Assembly: GCA_020850415.1 (NCBI GenBank)
Contig: JADZER010000038.1
Location: forward strand, 62,001 to 126,000
DNA length: 64,000 nucleotides
From: Phycisphaerales bacterium
GTDB lineage: Bacteria > Planctomycetota > Phycisphaerae > Phycisphaerales > UBA1924
Direction: 5' to 3'
The translations under genes were made by a program, and so were the position numbers. Below are positions 34,228 to 43,477 of the stretch, piece by piece. Every line of letters starts with the position of its first letter. The first letter of the stretch is position 1. The notes under the pieces are model-generated. The model was not told the DNA's origin. It made no database searches and was given only the letters and a program-made list of their open reading frames with translations.

Positions 34228-36540
34228 TCACAGCTCCGGGTGTTCGTGCATCGCCTTCAGACGCCGCCAGCGGCGGTCGATCTCGGCCTCCAAGGACTCC
34301 AGGTCCGCGGCATTCTCGGGACGCAGCATGTGGCGCGTCTTGCCCATGTTCTTCAGCCAGTCCCGCGCCGGGCGCCGACGCCCCAGCGCGTCCGGGTCGT
34401 AGGTGATCGTCGTGTGCCCGTGCTCCACCTCGTACAGCGGGAAGAAGCACGAGTCGATCGCCTCCTGCAGCACCTCGATCGAGTCGTCGTCCCCCATCTT
34501 CCAGTTCAGCGGGCACGAGCTCAGCACCTTCCCGTAGGTCAGCCCCTCGCGCTTCGCGTACCACTGCGCCTTGGCGACCTTCCGCATGAAGTCCTCGGGG
34601 TAGCCCTCCGCCGCCGTGAACACATACGGGATGTGCGTCGCCGCGAAGATCTGCGCGCTGTCCTTGTGGTGGAACCGCTTCCCGCCCCCCCGGCTCCCGA
34701 CCTCGCTGGTGCTGGTCCGGTGCCCCCGGGGCGTCGCGTACGACTGCTGCGCGCCGGTGTTCATGTACCCCTGGTTGTCGTACTCCAGGATCATCATGTG
34801 GTGGTTCCGGTGCGCTGTCCCCAGCGCCGGGCCCATCCCGATGTCCATCCCGCCGTCGCCCGAGACCATCACGAAGGTGAGCTCCTTCGCGTCCTTCAGC
34901 TCCTTGCGCTTGATCAGCTCGTGGTACATCTCCACCAGACCCGACAGCGTCGCCGCCCCGTTCTGGAACAGGTTGTGGATGTAGGTCGCCCGGTGCGCCG
35001 TCTTGGGGTACCCCGTCGTCACCACCATCGCGCACCCGGTCTGGAACAGCACCACCACATCCCCCTCCAGCGCGTGGAACATCTGGTGCAGGATCGGGAA
35101 GATCCCGCACCCGGGGCACGCCCCGTGCCCGGGCGCGATCCGGTTGGGTTTGGCCACCATCGCCCAGAACGGCTCCAGCTCCACATCCAGCAGGCCCGTC
35201 CGCTCGTTCACCTTCACATGCACCATGCCGCGCTGCAGCTCCGCGGTCTCGAGCACCGGCAGCCCGATCGGCGGCTTCTGCCCCGGGTCCCCGGCGAACG
35301 CCCCGTGGAAGTCGAACCGCTTGGCCACCTTCCGGCTCTTGGCGGCCTCCAGCGCCAGGTCGAAGAAGCACTCCGCGTCCGTGTCATCGAAGTCCTTCCC
35401 GCCCAGCCCGTAGATGCGCGTGATCACCAGCGTCCGGTTCTCGGGGTCCACCTGCAGCGCCGCCCGCACCTCGAGCGACAGGTTGCCGCCCTCGGCGCCC
35501 GGCGAGTCGCCCCGGTCGCCCACGAGCACCGCCCTGACATTCTTAAGCGCCCGCCGGAACTCCTCGTGCGGGAACGGCCGGAGCACATTGGGGCTCACCA
35601 CGCCGACCTTCTTGCCCAGGGCGCGGTACCGGTCCACGACCTCCTTGGCCGTCTCCGCCGCGGAGTTCATCAGAACGACCGCCGCCTCGGCGTCTTCCAT
35701 CCGGTACTCGTCCATCACCGGGTAGTGCCGCCCGGTCATCCCGCCCAGCTCGGCGAACACCTGCGGGATCACCCGCCGCGCCGCCTCCTGCGCCAGGTGC
35801 AGCTGCACCTTGTTGTTGATCAGGTCCGGGTCGTTCATGTACGGCCCGAAGGTCACCGGGCGGGAGGGGTCCAGCGCCGTGTAGGGCGACTCGCACGGGC
35901 CCAGCCACGCCTTCACCGGCTCCAGATCGTCGAAAACCTCCAGCCGCCGCTTCTGGTGGCTCGTGACAAACCCGTCGTACGCCACGATCACCGGCAGCCG
36001 CACATCCGGGTGCTCCCCGATCTTCACCGCCGCGAAGTTCATGTCGTACACCGCCTGCGGGTCCCGCGCCATCAGCACGATCCACCCCGCGTTGAGCGCG
36101 TAGTAGATGTCCGAGTGATCGCACCGGATGTCCAGCGGACCCGAGACCGTCCGCGTCGAGACCTCCAGCACCATCGGCGACCGCGTGCCCGACTGCACCG
36201 GCAGCTGCTCGAGCGCGAACAGCAGACCCTGCGAGCTCGTCGCGTTCAGCACCCGACCACCGCCCAGCGACGCCCCGTAGCAGATCCCCGCCGCCCCGTG
36301 CTCGCCGTCCCCGGGGATCATGCAGATCTCGTGCTCCCCGTCCGCCGCCATCTGCGACAGGTTCTCCGCCACCTCCGTCGACGGCGTGATCGGGAAGTAC
36401 CCCATCACATGGAACCCCACATCGCGCGCCGCCGCCGCCGCGGCCTCGTTGCCGCTCTTCAGGTCGGTCTTCTGCCGGACGGTCCCCCCGCCGGCCCGCG
36501 TCATCGTCCCGTTGGTCGTGGTCTGGATAGTCGTAGACAC
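34228..36540 (-). CDS. 2-oxoacid:ferredoxin oxidoreductase, fused alpha-beta subunits
   Basis: 770 residues. The N-terminal half is the alpha subunit (SGNEAAAAAARDVGFHVMGYFPITPSTE; ATSSQGLLFALEQLP). The C-terminal half is the TPP-binding beta subunit (GHGACPGCGIFPILH; VSGDGGMDIGMGPALGTAHR ... EYDNQGYMNTG). CPGCG and a later Cys would bind a [4Fe-4S] cluster. In most organisms these are separate porA and porB. Pyruvate is the likely substrate, but 2-oxoglutarate or branched-chain oxoacids are not excluded. Order in the operon: gamma-delta, alpha-beta, nfnA, nfnB. Confidence 0.88.
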   Translation of the reverse strand: MSTTIQTTTNGTMTRAGGGTVRQKTDLKSGNEAAAAAARDVGFHVMGYFPITPSTEVAENLSQMAADGEHEICMIPGDGEHGAAGICYGASLGGGRVLNATSSQGLLFALEQLPVQSGTRSPMVLEVSTRTVSGPLDIRCDHSDIYYALNAGWIVLMARDPQAVYDMNFAAVKIGEHPDVRLPVIVAYDGFVTSHQKRRLEVFDDLEPVKAWLGPCESPYTALDPSRPVTFGPYMNDPDLINNKVQLHLAQEAARRVIPQVFAELGGMTGRHYPVMDEYRMEDAEAAVVLMNSAAETAKEVVDRYRALGKKVGVVSPNVLRPFPHEEFRRALKNVRAVLVGDRGDSPGAEGGNLSLEVRAALQVDPENRTLVITRIYGLGGKDFDDTDAECFFDLALEAAKSRKVAKRFDFHGAFAGDPGQKPPIGLPVLETAELQRGMVHVKVNERTGLLDVELEPFWAMVAKPNRIAPGHGACPGCGIFPILHQMFHALEGDVVVLFQTGCAMVVTTGYPKTAHRATYIHNLFQNGAATLSGLVEMYHELIKRKELKDAKELTFVMVSGDGGMDIGMGPALGTAHRNHHMMILEYDNQGYMNTGAQQSYATPRGHRTSTSEVGSRGGGKRFHHKDSAQIFAATHIPYVFTAAEGYPEDFMRKVAKAQWYAKREGLTYGKVLSSCPLNWKMGDDDSIEVLQEAIDSCFFPLYEVEHGHTTITYDPDALGRRRPARDWLKNMGKTRHMLRPENAADLESLEAEIDRRWRRLKAMHEHPEL

Positions 36541-36552
36541 GGGGCGCCTCCG

Positions 36553-37569
36553 TTACTTGGTGTTCAACCCGCCGCCGATGCGATCGAAAATCGGGACCCG
36601 CAGCCGCGCGGCCATCCCCGGCCGCTCCTCCTCACGGGTGAGCGCGCCGGTCGGGCAGGTCTCCACACAACGCTGACATCCCTTGCAGTAGTTGTAGTCG
36701 ATCCCCCGCATCCGAGTCACCTCGGGCACCGGCCCGTCACCGACAACCCCCCACACGATGCAGTAGTCCGGGCACACGATGTCGCACAGACCGCAGTGCA
36801 CGCACTTCTCGGCGCCGAACACCGGCATGTACCCCGTCCGAGAGGTCGTCAGGTTGTTCGTGATCGTGTTCCCGGGAAGCGGGATCACCCCGCCGATCGG
36901 CGCCGTCGCGTACCCCCACACCGGGCCAGGACGCATCGTCGGAAGATCGCCCTCACCGCACGCCAAGCCCTGGATCAGCTCGCCCTCGGCCATCCCACGC
37001 TCGAACGCCCGCGTGTTGTGCGGCACCGCGCTCGCGTGCTTCTTCTCGAAGGTCGCCGTCAGCTCCGCCAGCACCGCCCTCGCGTCCAACGCGTCCAACG
37101 CCCCGCACAGCGCCCCCAGGAGCACCGCGTTCGGACGCGACTTCTCCTCGTTGGCGATCGTCTGCGCATCGACCCGGATCACGCGGCAGGTCCGCGCCAC
37201 CCGCTTGAGCGCCTCCGGACGCTCCCCCGCCGGCGCCGTGTAGATCAGCGTCCCGCCCGCCTTCAGGCCCGCCACCGTCACCGGGTTCGACAGCAGGGCC
37301 GTATGGAACACCACGATGCAGTCCGGCGCGTCGATCGGCGCGCTCGAACGGATCGGTGTGTCATGGTCCGTCAGACGAACATACGACTTCACCGCCGAGC
37401 CCTTCTTCTCCGAGCCGTACGACGAGAAATGGGCCCCGTTCAGCCCCAGCCGAAGCACCGCCGCCGACGCCAGGATCTGCCCGGCCGCGTGGGCGCCGAG
37501 CCCCCCGATCGACTCGAACCTGATCCCCAGCATCCCGATCGCCGGGCCGTGGGCCGTCGCAGTGGTCAT
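36553..37569 (-). CDS. 2-oxoacid:ferredoxin oxidoreductase, fused gamma-delta subunits
   Basis: 338 residues from ATG 37569 (MTTATAHGPAIGM; GGAGG upstream). Residues ~10-200 are the gamma subunit (FESIGGLGAHAAGQILA; SYGSEKKGSAVKSYVRL; VLLGALCGAL). The C-terminal part is the delta ferredoxin with two clusters (CVHCGLCDIVCPDYC and CKGCQRCVETCPTGAL), transferring electrons to free ferredoxin. First gene of the cluster, 12 nt before the alpha-beta gene. Confidence 0.88.
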   Translation of the reverse strand: MTTATAHGPAIGMLGIRFESIGGLGAHAAGQILASAAVLRLGLNGAHFSSYGSEKKGSAVKSYVRLTDHDTPIRSSAPIDAPDCIVVFHTALLSNPVTVAGLKAGGTLIYTAPAGERPEALKRVARTCRVIRVDAQTIANEEKSRPNAVLLGALCGALDALDARAVLAELTATFEKKHASAVPHNTRAFERGMAEGELIQGLACGEGDLPTMRPGPVWGYATAPIGGVIPLPGNTITNNLTTSRTGYMPVFGAEKCVHCGLCDIVCPDYCIVWGVVGDGPVPEVTRMRGIDYNYCKGCQRCVETCPTGALTREEERPGMAARLRVPIFDRIGGGLNTK

Positions 37570-37760
37570 GGCTGATGCCTCCACAGAAGACCTCCTATCC
37601 GGCGGTCCCGGGCGCAACCACGACGGCTGTCCAGCAGGGGCAGACTCGCCGCCAAACCGGCCCGCCCGCCCCTCAACTCACGGCCGTCGAGATCCCTCGA
37701 AACCGTCGCGAGATACTAGGCAGACAACAGCAATCCAGGACAAAGATATGCGATTCTCGT

Positions 37761-38780
37761 TTATGAATTTTGCACCCGGCGGGTGGCCCACTCCGACGCC
37801 AAACCCGCACCGAGTTCCCCCGGCCCCACACCCGCCACCTCCGCCGCCAGCAGCACCGCCCCCAGCACCGCCGGCAGACTCGCCTCGACCACCACGCACC
37901 CGCCGACCAGCCCCTCCGGCGCCCGCTCCAGGAGCCCCTCAAGCCGCACGCGCAGCGGCCCGAGAACCACCTCCCCGGCCCGGAACACCCCCCCGAGACA
38001 CGCCACCGAGAGCCCGCCCGCACCCCCCCCCAGCCCCCTCGCCACCGCCGCCACCATGTCCGCCAACTCTGCCGCCCCCGCTTCGACAATCGCCACCGCC
38101 ACCGCATCCCCCTCGCGCGCCGCCTCCGTCACCACCGGGCCCAGATTCGCCACCCGCCCGCGATACCCCACGCCCTCCACCACCCGCAGCACCCCCCGCA
38201 GGTCACCAACTCCAAGCGTCCGCGGCACGCGCTCGCCGAGCACCGTCGCAGGACCCCGCCCGTCCCCCGCGCGGATCGCCGCCCGCACCGCCGCGAGCCC
38301 CAGGGCCGTTGCGCTGCCCCCGTCGTCCAGGCGCCCTCCCCATCCGCCCGCCCGCCACTCCCGCCCGTCCGCCGCCCGCCCGTAGCAGCACGAACCCGTC
38401 CCGGCGATCAGCACCATCCCCGGCCCGCCGCCGAACGCCCCGGCCTGCGCGATCCTGAGGTCGTGCTCGATCCTGACTGATCCCGCCGGGGCCAGCGACA
38501 GCGGGTCGAGCGCCGCCCGGACCGCCCCCCGCTCCCCGTCGGTCGCGACCCCCGCGATCCCCAGCGCCGCCGCCACGACAGGCCCACGGCGCAGCCCGCT
38601 CTCCCCGAACGCGCCCTCCACCGCCCCCGCCACCGCGTCGCGGGTCCCGGCCTCCCCACCGTCCCGCGGGTTCCCCCCGCCCGCCTCCCCGACCCCAAGC
38701 ACCCTCCCCCCGAGGGTGGCCAACGCCGCCCGCGTCCGCGTCCCGCCGCAATCAACCCCGAGGACCAGACGATCATGCAT
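37761..38780 (-). CDS. BadF/BadG/BcrA/BcrD-type ATPase, N-acetylglucosamine kinase-like
   Basis: 339 residues of the ASKHA fold: phosphate-1 motif LVLGVDCGGTRTRAALA, phosphate-2 MVLIAGTGSCCYGR, a GGWGGRLDDGGSA segment, and an adenosine-type GG near VACLGGVF. Stand-alone single-domain members usually phosphorylate N-acetylglucosamine or related sugars; the activator ATPases of dehydratases carry a cluster cysteine pattern not seen here. Upstream of, and 191 nt from, the ferredoxin oxidoreductase genes on the same strand; probably a separate unit. Confidence 0.75.
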   Translation of the reverse strand: MHDRLVLGVDCGGTRTRAALATLGGRVLGVGEAGGGNPRDGGEAGTRDAVAGAVEGAFGESGLRRGPVVAAALGIAGVATDGERGAVRAALDPLSLAPAGSVRIEHDLRIAQAGAFGGGPGMVLIAGTGSCCYGRAADGREWRAGGWGGRLDDGGSATALGLAAVRAAIRAGDGRGPATVLGERVPRTLGVGDLRGVLRVVEGVGYRGRVANLGPVVTEAAREGDAVAVAIVEAGAAELADMVAAVARGLGGGAGGLSVACLGGVFRAGEVVLGPLRVRLEGLLERAPEGLVGGCVVVEASLPAVLGAVLLAAEVAGVGPGELGAGLASEWATRRVQNS

Positions 38781-38801
38781 GGGCGGAGTGTACCCGCCGC
38801 C

Positions 38802-38839
38802 GAAAAAAGCAAGACGCCCGCGGCCTCCCGCGGGCGTCT
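38802..38839 (-). terminator. Intrinsic terminator after first lipoprotein/dockerin gene
   Basis: Perfect 12-bp stem AGACGCCCGCGG/CCGCGGGCGTCT with a CCTC loop (38812-38839). On the minus strand it is followed by TTGCTTTTTTCG (A-run at 38802-38807). Confidence 0.8.
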
Positions 38840-38862
38840 CGAATCACATCAAGCCGCCCTGC

Positions 38863-40683
38863 TCAGCAGCCGGCGTTGTACGAGTTCAGGAACGCCAGCA
38901 CATCCTGCGTGTTGACCGTCCCGTCCCCGTTCCAGTCCGCCACATCGTCGCCCGCCGACCAGAGGTTCAGGAACATCAGGACATCCTGCGTGTTGACATT
39001 CCCGTCGCCGTTGAGGTCCACGCGGCAGCACTCGCTGACCGTGAAGCTCTGGACCCAGGTGTCCCACCCGCCGTTCTCGTAGTACTCGCCCACGAGCCAG
39101 AAGGTGCACCCGTCGGGATCCAGCGCCATGTCGAAGTAGTCGCCCCAGCGCCCGCTGGCGGCCTGGTTGCCGGTCTTGCCGAGCTGCAGAGCGCCCATCG
39201 TCCCCGCCGCGTCGCTGGCCGCGCGCCCGGTGAAGCGGACGCTCGCAAACTGCGAGCTCGACGAGTACGCCGTGACCAGACCGATGTCGCCGGCCTCGTT
39301 GCTGTACAGCGCGGGGAACCAGGTGTAGACGCCCGAGCCGCCGTTGATGTTGCCGGACTGCACCAGCGTCGGGTTCTGCCCGCTCTCGGGCCAGCCCCGC
39401 GTGTCGATCTCGTACCACCGCGACTGGGTGGTGTTCGCGCCGCTCGGCCTGACGCCGTGCCCGGTCACCAGGCGCTCGTTGCGCCACATCGCGTTGATCA
39501 GCCGCCCGTCGAGCACATCGAGCGAGCCGCCGTTGTTCGGCGCTTCGCTCCCGCCGGAGTACGACGGCACCGTCACCTCGCGCGTCACAAGCTGCGGCGC
39601 GGTCAGGGGGTTCCGGATCGCCGTCATCATGAGCGAGGTGTTGCTCCAGTGCTCGATGAAGTACGGCGCCGCGTTGCTCCCGAAGTGCTGCGAAGCCTGC
39701 ACCGAACCCGAGTTCCCGTTGCGGATGTCCATCCACTGCGCCGTCCCGCCGTTGAGCACGCTCGACTTGTCGATCGAGCGGTACAGCACACCGCCGAACC
39801 CGCTGCTGAACCCGAACAGGTTGCCGTTCACATAGAACGCGTCGCCGTCGTAGCCCAGGCCGGGGTAGTCCACCCAGTACTTCTGCCCGCCGACCGTCAC
39901 CACCGAGTTCGTGCGGTACTTGTACCACACCCCGTTCGGATCGCTGTCGTCAGACACCGCGAAGGTGATGTACGACTGCTGACCGCCCGAGTAGTACTCG
40001 AGCGCGAGCACGAAAAACCGGCCCGACCCGTGGTCGTAGAAGCACTTGGGATCGAAGGTGAACGCCCCACCGCCCACGCCCTCGAAGAACCCGGGGCTCC
40101 CCGAGCTGTCCAGACGCGAACGGAACTGCAGCGTCCCGTCCTTGGCGTACCACGCGATGTCCATGTTCACCGTCTCGACGATGTGGTTCGGGCCCACCGC
40201 CAGCGTCGGGTCCGGAGGAGACCACGGCGTCGCGTCGATCCCGGGGAACTGCGCCCGCGGCTCCGCCCGCACCTGGCTTGTCAGCTCACCCGCCACCAGA
40301 CGGTTCGCCCGCCCCGGCTTGAGCTGCTTCTTGCCCTCCTTGTTCATCTGCTCCTCGAGCAGCTGCTCGATGTCCGTCGGCTCGCCCACGAAGTCCATCG
40401 CCTGGATCTGCTCCGGGAAGGCCCGCGTGTCGATGATCTCCGCCTCGGCGCTGCCGCGCACCCACGACCCCGGCAAGGTCAGGTCGATCAGCGCCATCCC
40501 CGCCGGCTGGTCCCCGCCCGACTCGGGCTGCCCGCCGCCGGGCATCCCGGCCGCCGGGGCCGGCTTCGCGCCGCCCACCCTCAAGGGCTGGTTCTGCGAG
40601 CAGCCCCACGCCGCGAGAATCGCGCCGGGAACCACAAGTGCAGCCGTCGCGCGTGTCGCGCTGACCATGAATCTCTTCCTCAT
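38863..40683 (-). CDS. Lipoprotein with C-terminal GC-type dockerin domain (copy 1)
   Basis: 606 residues from ATG 40683 (GGAGA upstream). Lipoprotein signal with lipobox ILAAWGC. The middle (about 110-520) has a repeated-strand, propeller-like look with many Gly, Asp and Trp (PDPTLAVGPNHIVETVN; DPKCFYDHGSGRFFVLALEY; YWVDYPGLGYD; INAMWRNERLVTGHG). The C-terminus has two dockerin-like repeats (VDLNGDGNVNTQDVLMFLN and ADWNGDGTVNTQDVLAFLN), ending in Gly-Cys. This is the GC-type dockerin of Phycisphaerae, thought to direct surface anchoring. Paralog of the gene at 40900-42711. No known enzymatic motif. Confidence 0.8.
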   Translation of the reverse strand: MRKRFMVSATRATAALVVPGAILAAWGCSQNQPLRVGGAKPAPAAGMPGGGQPESGGDQPAGMALIDLTLPGSWVRGSAEAEIIDTRAFPEQIQAMDFVGEPTDIEQLLEEQMNKEGKKQLKPGRANRLVAGELTSQVRAEPRAQFPGIDATPWSPPDPTLAVGPNHIVETVNMDIAWYAKDGTLQFRSRLDSSGSPGFFEGVGGGAFTFDPKCFYDHGSGRFFVLALEYYSGGQQSYITFAVSDDSDPNGVWYKYRTNSVVTVGGQKYWVDYPGLGYDGDAFYVNGNLFGFSSGFGGVLYRSIDKSSVLNGGTAQWMDIRNGNSGSVQASQHFGSNAAPYFIEHWSNTSLMMTAIRNPLTAPQLVTREVTVPSYSGGSEAPNNGGSLDVLDGRLINAMWRNERLVTGHGVRPSGANTTQSRWYEIDTRGWPESGQNPTLVQSGNINGGSGVYTWFPALYSNEAGDIGLVTAYSSSSQFASVRFTGRAASDAAGTMGALQLGKTGNQAASGRWGDYFDMALDPDGCTFWLVGEYYENGGWDTWVQSFTVSECCRVDLNGDGNVNTQDVLMFLNLWSAGDDVADWNGDGTVNTQDVLAFLNSYNAGC

Positions 40684-40831
40684 CGTGTCTTCTCCCGTCT
40701 CTGAGCTCTGGGAGGCACGCCGACCCGGCGCACACCCCCTCGGATCTCCCCCGTCACATCGGCGTGATGATAAGCGGAATTCGGTCGGATCGCGCGGTCC
40801 GCGCGGTTCCGAGCCCGTCCCGCACACCCAT

Positions 40832-40871
40832 GGAAAACAACAGCCGGGGCGCCGTCGAGGACGGCGCCCCG
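40832..40871 (-). terminator. Intrinsic terminator after second lipoprotein/dockerin gene
   Basis: Perfect 14-bp stem GCCGGGGCGCCGTC/GACGGCGCCCCGGC with a 3-nt loop. On the minus strand it is followed by TGTTGTTTTCC. Confidence 0.85.
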
Positions 40872-40899
40872 GCCCAAGCTCGGTTCAGTCGCCGGGGCA

Positions 40900-42711
40900 T
40901 CAGCAGCCCTTGGCATAGTCGTTGAGATAGGCGATCACATCCCGGGTGTCGACCACCCCGTCGCCGTTCCAGTCCGAAGCGTCATCCTGGCCGGCCCAGC
41001 CGTTCAGGAAGGCGATGACATCCTGAGTGTTGACCACCCCGTTCTCGTCGTAGTCGCCGGGGCAGACCACCTTGAAGCTCTGGATCCAGGTCTGCCAGCC
41101 CATGCCGGTGTAGTGCTGACCGTTGAGCCAGAAGGTGGACTGGTCGTCGGGGTCGAGGGCCATGTCGAAGTAGTCCCCGTACCGGTAGTCCTGGGAAGTC
41201 GCCTTGGAGAGAACCGCCTCGCGGAGAGCGCCCATCGTCCCGGCCGGGTCCAGATCGAGGTGGCCCGTGTACTGCACGCTGGGCAGCGTCGAGGTGCTGG
41301 ACATCGCCGTCACCATGCCGATGGCGCCGTGCGTGTTGAGCATGAGCGCCGGGAACCAGGTGTACACGCCCTCGCCCTCATCGAGCTCGCCCGACTGCGT
41401 CAGCGTGGGGAAGCCGCTGGTCGGCCAGTTGTGCGTGTCGAACTCGTACCAGCGGGAGATCGTGCGGGCGCCGCGCCCCACCCCGTGCCCGGTCACAAGC
41501 CTGCCGTTCCGCCAGACCGCGTTGATCATCCGGCCGTCGAGCGGGTCGTAGTAGCTGCCGTTCTTGTCGAGCACCACATACTGCGGGAACGAGAAGTCCG
41601 GGATCGGGACGGTCGTAGAGACCAGAAGCGGGGCGGTGAACGGCGTCTTGATCGCCTGCACCTTGATCAGCGCGCTGCTGTTGACAGAGACGAACATCGG
41701 CGCCGGCGTGGAGCCGAAGTGCTGCACCGCCTGGGCCGACGCCGTGCTCGGGTCGCGGAGGTCGGTGAACACCAGCGTGCCGCCGCTGAGCATCGTGCTC
41801 TTCTTGAAGCTCCGGTAGAGGGTGCCGGCGAACCCGGGCCCGCTCCCCGAGAGCAGGAACAGGTTCCCCGTGAAGTAAACGCCGTTGGCGTCGGACCCGA
41901 ACCCCGGGTAGTCCACCCAGTACAACGCCTCGCCGACCTGCACGCGGCTGTCGGTGCGGTACATGTACCAGTCCCCGTCGGGGTCGCTGTCGTCCGAAAC
42001 CGCGATCACGATCCACGACTCGTCGGTATAGATCTCCAACGCGGTCACGAAGTACCGCTGCGAGTACTGGTCGTAGAAGCACTTGGGGTCGAACATGAAG
42101 TCCTGCGAACCCACCGAGTCGAAGAAGCCAGGCCCGCCCTGCTGGGTCGTGTCGATCCGCATCTGGAACAGCTTCGCGCCGGTGTCCTTGTCGAACCACG
42201 CGATGGCGCTGTTGACCGTCTGCACGATGTGATCCGGGCCGACCGCGATGGTCGGGTCCGGCGGGACGAACGGCGTCTGGCCGATACCCGGGAACCTCGC
42301 CCCGCCGCCATCGACGCGAGGCACGCCGAGCAGGCCGCCCGTCGGAAGGTCGTTAGCCTCCCCCATCAGCGGCGCCGGCAGGTCGCCCTCCTCGATCGGG
42401 AGCAGCTCCTCGATGTTCCTGATCCCCTCCGGCCCGGGGCCCACATCCTGGATCTGCCGGGGGAAGTCCCGCGTGTTGACGACAACCGCCTCCGCCCCGC
42501 CGAACGCCCAGGCCCCCTCCTCGGTCAGATCGACCGCCGGGCCCAGGTTCGCCGCCCCGGCGGGGCTCGCCCACCCCGGCGGCGCCTTGGGCGCCGGCGC
42601 TCGGAACGAGGCGCCAGACTCAGAAACCGACGACGCGCACCCCGTGAACGCAACCAGCAGCCCCCCGAGCACCGTCACAACCGCCGCGCTCCGCACGCAC
42701 CGCAACCGCAT
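40900..42711 (-). CDS. Lipoprotein with C-terminal GC-type dockerin domain (copy 2)
   Basis: 603 residues from ATG 42711 (GGAGGGTC upstream). Lipobox LLVAFTGC. The same plan as its neighbour: PDPTIAVGPDHIVQTVN, DPKCFYDQYSQRYFVTALEI, YWVDYPGFG, INAVWRNGRLVTGHGVG, GDYFDMALDPDD, and two EF-like repeats at the C-terminus (DYDENGVVNTQDVIAFLN, SDWNGDGVVDTRDVIAYLN) ending in Gly-Cys. The two are tandem duplicates diverged to perhaps half identity. Each has its own terminator and Shine-Dalgarno. Surface protein of unknown function. Confidence 0.8.
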   Translation of the reverse strand: MRLRCVRSAAVVTVLGGLLVAFTGCASSVSESGASFRAPAPKAPPGWASPAGAANLGPAVDLTEEGAWAFGGAEAVVVNTRDFPRQIQDVGPGPEGIRNIEELLPIEEGDLPAPLMGEANDLPTGGLLGVPRVDGGGARFPGIGQTPFVPPDPTIAVGPDHIVQTVNSAIAWFDKDTGAKLFQMRIDTTQQGGPGFFDSVGSQDFMFDPKCFYDQYSQRYFVTALEIYTDESWIVIAVSDDSDPDGDWYMYRTDSRVQVGEALYWVDYPGFGSDANGVYFTGNLFLLSGSGPGFAGTLYRSFKKSTMLSGGTLVFTDLRDPSTASAQAVQHFGSTPAPMFVSVNSSALIKVQAIKTPFTAPLLVSTTVPIPDFSFPQYVVLDKNGSYYDPLDGRMINAVWRNGRLVTGHGVGRGARTISRWYEFDTHNWPTSGFPTLTQSGELDEGEGVYTWFPALMLNTHGAIGMVTAMSSTSTLPSVQYTGHLDLDPAGTMGALREAVLSKATSQDYRYGDYFDMALDPDDQSTFWLNGQHYTGMGWQTWIQSFKVVCPGDYDENGVVNTQDVIAFLNGWAGQDDASDWNGDGVVDTRDVIAYLNDYAKGC

Positions 42712-42898
42712 GATGACCCTCCGCCCACTTCTGGGATACTCAACAACCCGGACCTGCGACGCCCTGCAACCGATCCCCACGACGCACTGCGTCGTTTCGA
42801 CATGAGCGTACCATGCCATTCGGCCGGATAAAGCAATTCACACGGTTTGACAGTTATCCCTGCGTGTATTTGTGTTATGTTTGGTAGCGAGGACCCTC

Positions 42899-43477
42899 AT
42901 GGCAGCCACCCCCTCCACCATGCTCCCGCTCGGCACCCGGGCCCCCGATTTCACCCTCGCCGACGCCGTCTCCGGCCGGACCGTGGATCGCGGATCCTTC
43001 GCCGACCGCCCGCTCCTGGTCATGTTCCTCTGCAACCACTGCCCCTTCGTCAAGCACACCCGGGCCCAGCTCGCCGCGCTCGCACGCGAGTACCAGGCAA
43101 AGGGGGTCGCCGTCGTCGCCATCAGCAGCAACGACGCCCAGCAATACCCCGCCGACGGCCCCGACCTCATGCAGGCCGAGGCCCGTGAGGCCGGCTACAC
43201 CTTCCCCTACCTGTTCGACGAATCCCAGCAGGTCGCCAAGGCCTACCACGCCGCCTGCACCCCCGACTTCTTCCTCTTCGACGCCCACCACAAGCTCGTC
43301 TACCGGGGCCAGCTCGACGACAGCCGACCCAAGAACGACAAGCCCGTCACGGGGCGCGACCTCCGCGCCGCCCTCGACGCCGTCCTCGCCGGCACCCCCG
43401 CCCCCGCCGAGCAACTGCCCAGCATCGGCTGCAACATCAAGTGGAAGCCCGGCAACGCCCCGGACTACGCCCGCTAG
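42899..43477 (+). CDS. Thioredoxin-like/AhpC-TSA family redoxin
   Basis: 192 residues from ATG 42899 (MAATPSTMLPLG, GAGG upstream). Thioredoxin fold with the redox site in MFLCNHCPFVKHTRAQL (CxxC), GVAVVAISSNDAQQYPADG and CTPDFFLFDAHHKLVYRGQLDDSRP. This is the widespread thioredoxin-family subgroup with CNHCP. No signal peptide, so cytosolic; probably a thiol reductase or peroxiredoxin. Divergent from the lipoprotein genes; ends 4 nt into the convergent GNAT gene. Confidence 0.85.
   Translation: MAATPSTMLPLGTRAPDFTLADAVSGRTVDRGSFADRPLLVMFLCNHCPFVKHTRAQLAALAREYQAKGVAVVAISSNDAQQYPADGPDLMQAEAREAGYTFPYLFDESQQVAKAYHAACTPDFFLFDAHHKLVYRGQLDDSRPKNDKPVTGRDLRAALDAVLAGTPAPAEQLPSIGCNIKWKPGNAPDYAR

Noticed and set aside
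42847..42882. Promoter TTGACA before the redoxin gene
   Set aside because: The -35 is perfect, but the only -10-like hexamers are at spacings of 14 or 23 nt, so I do not call it.
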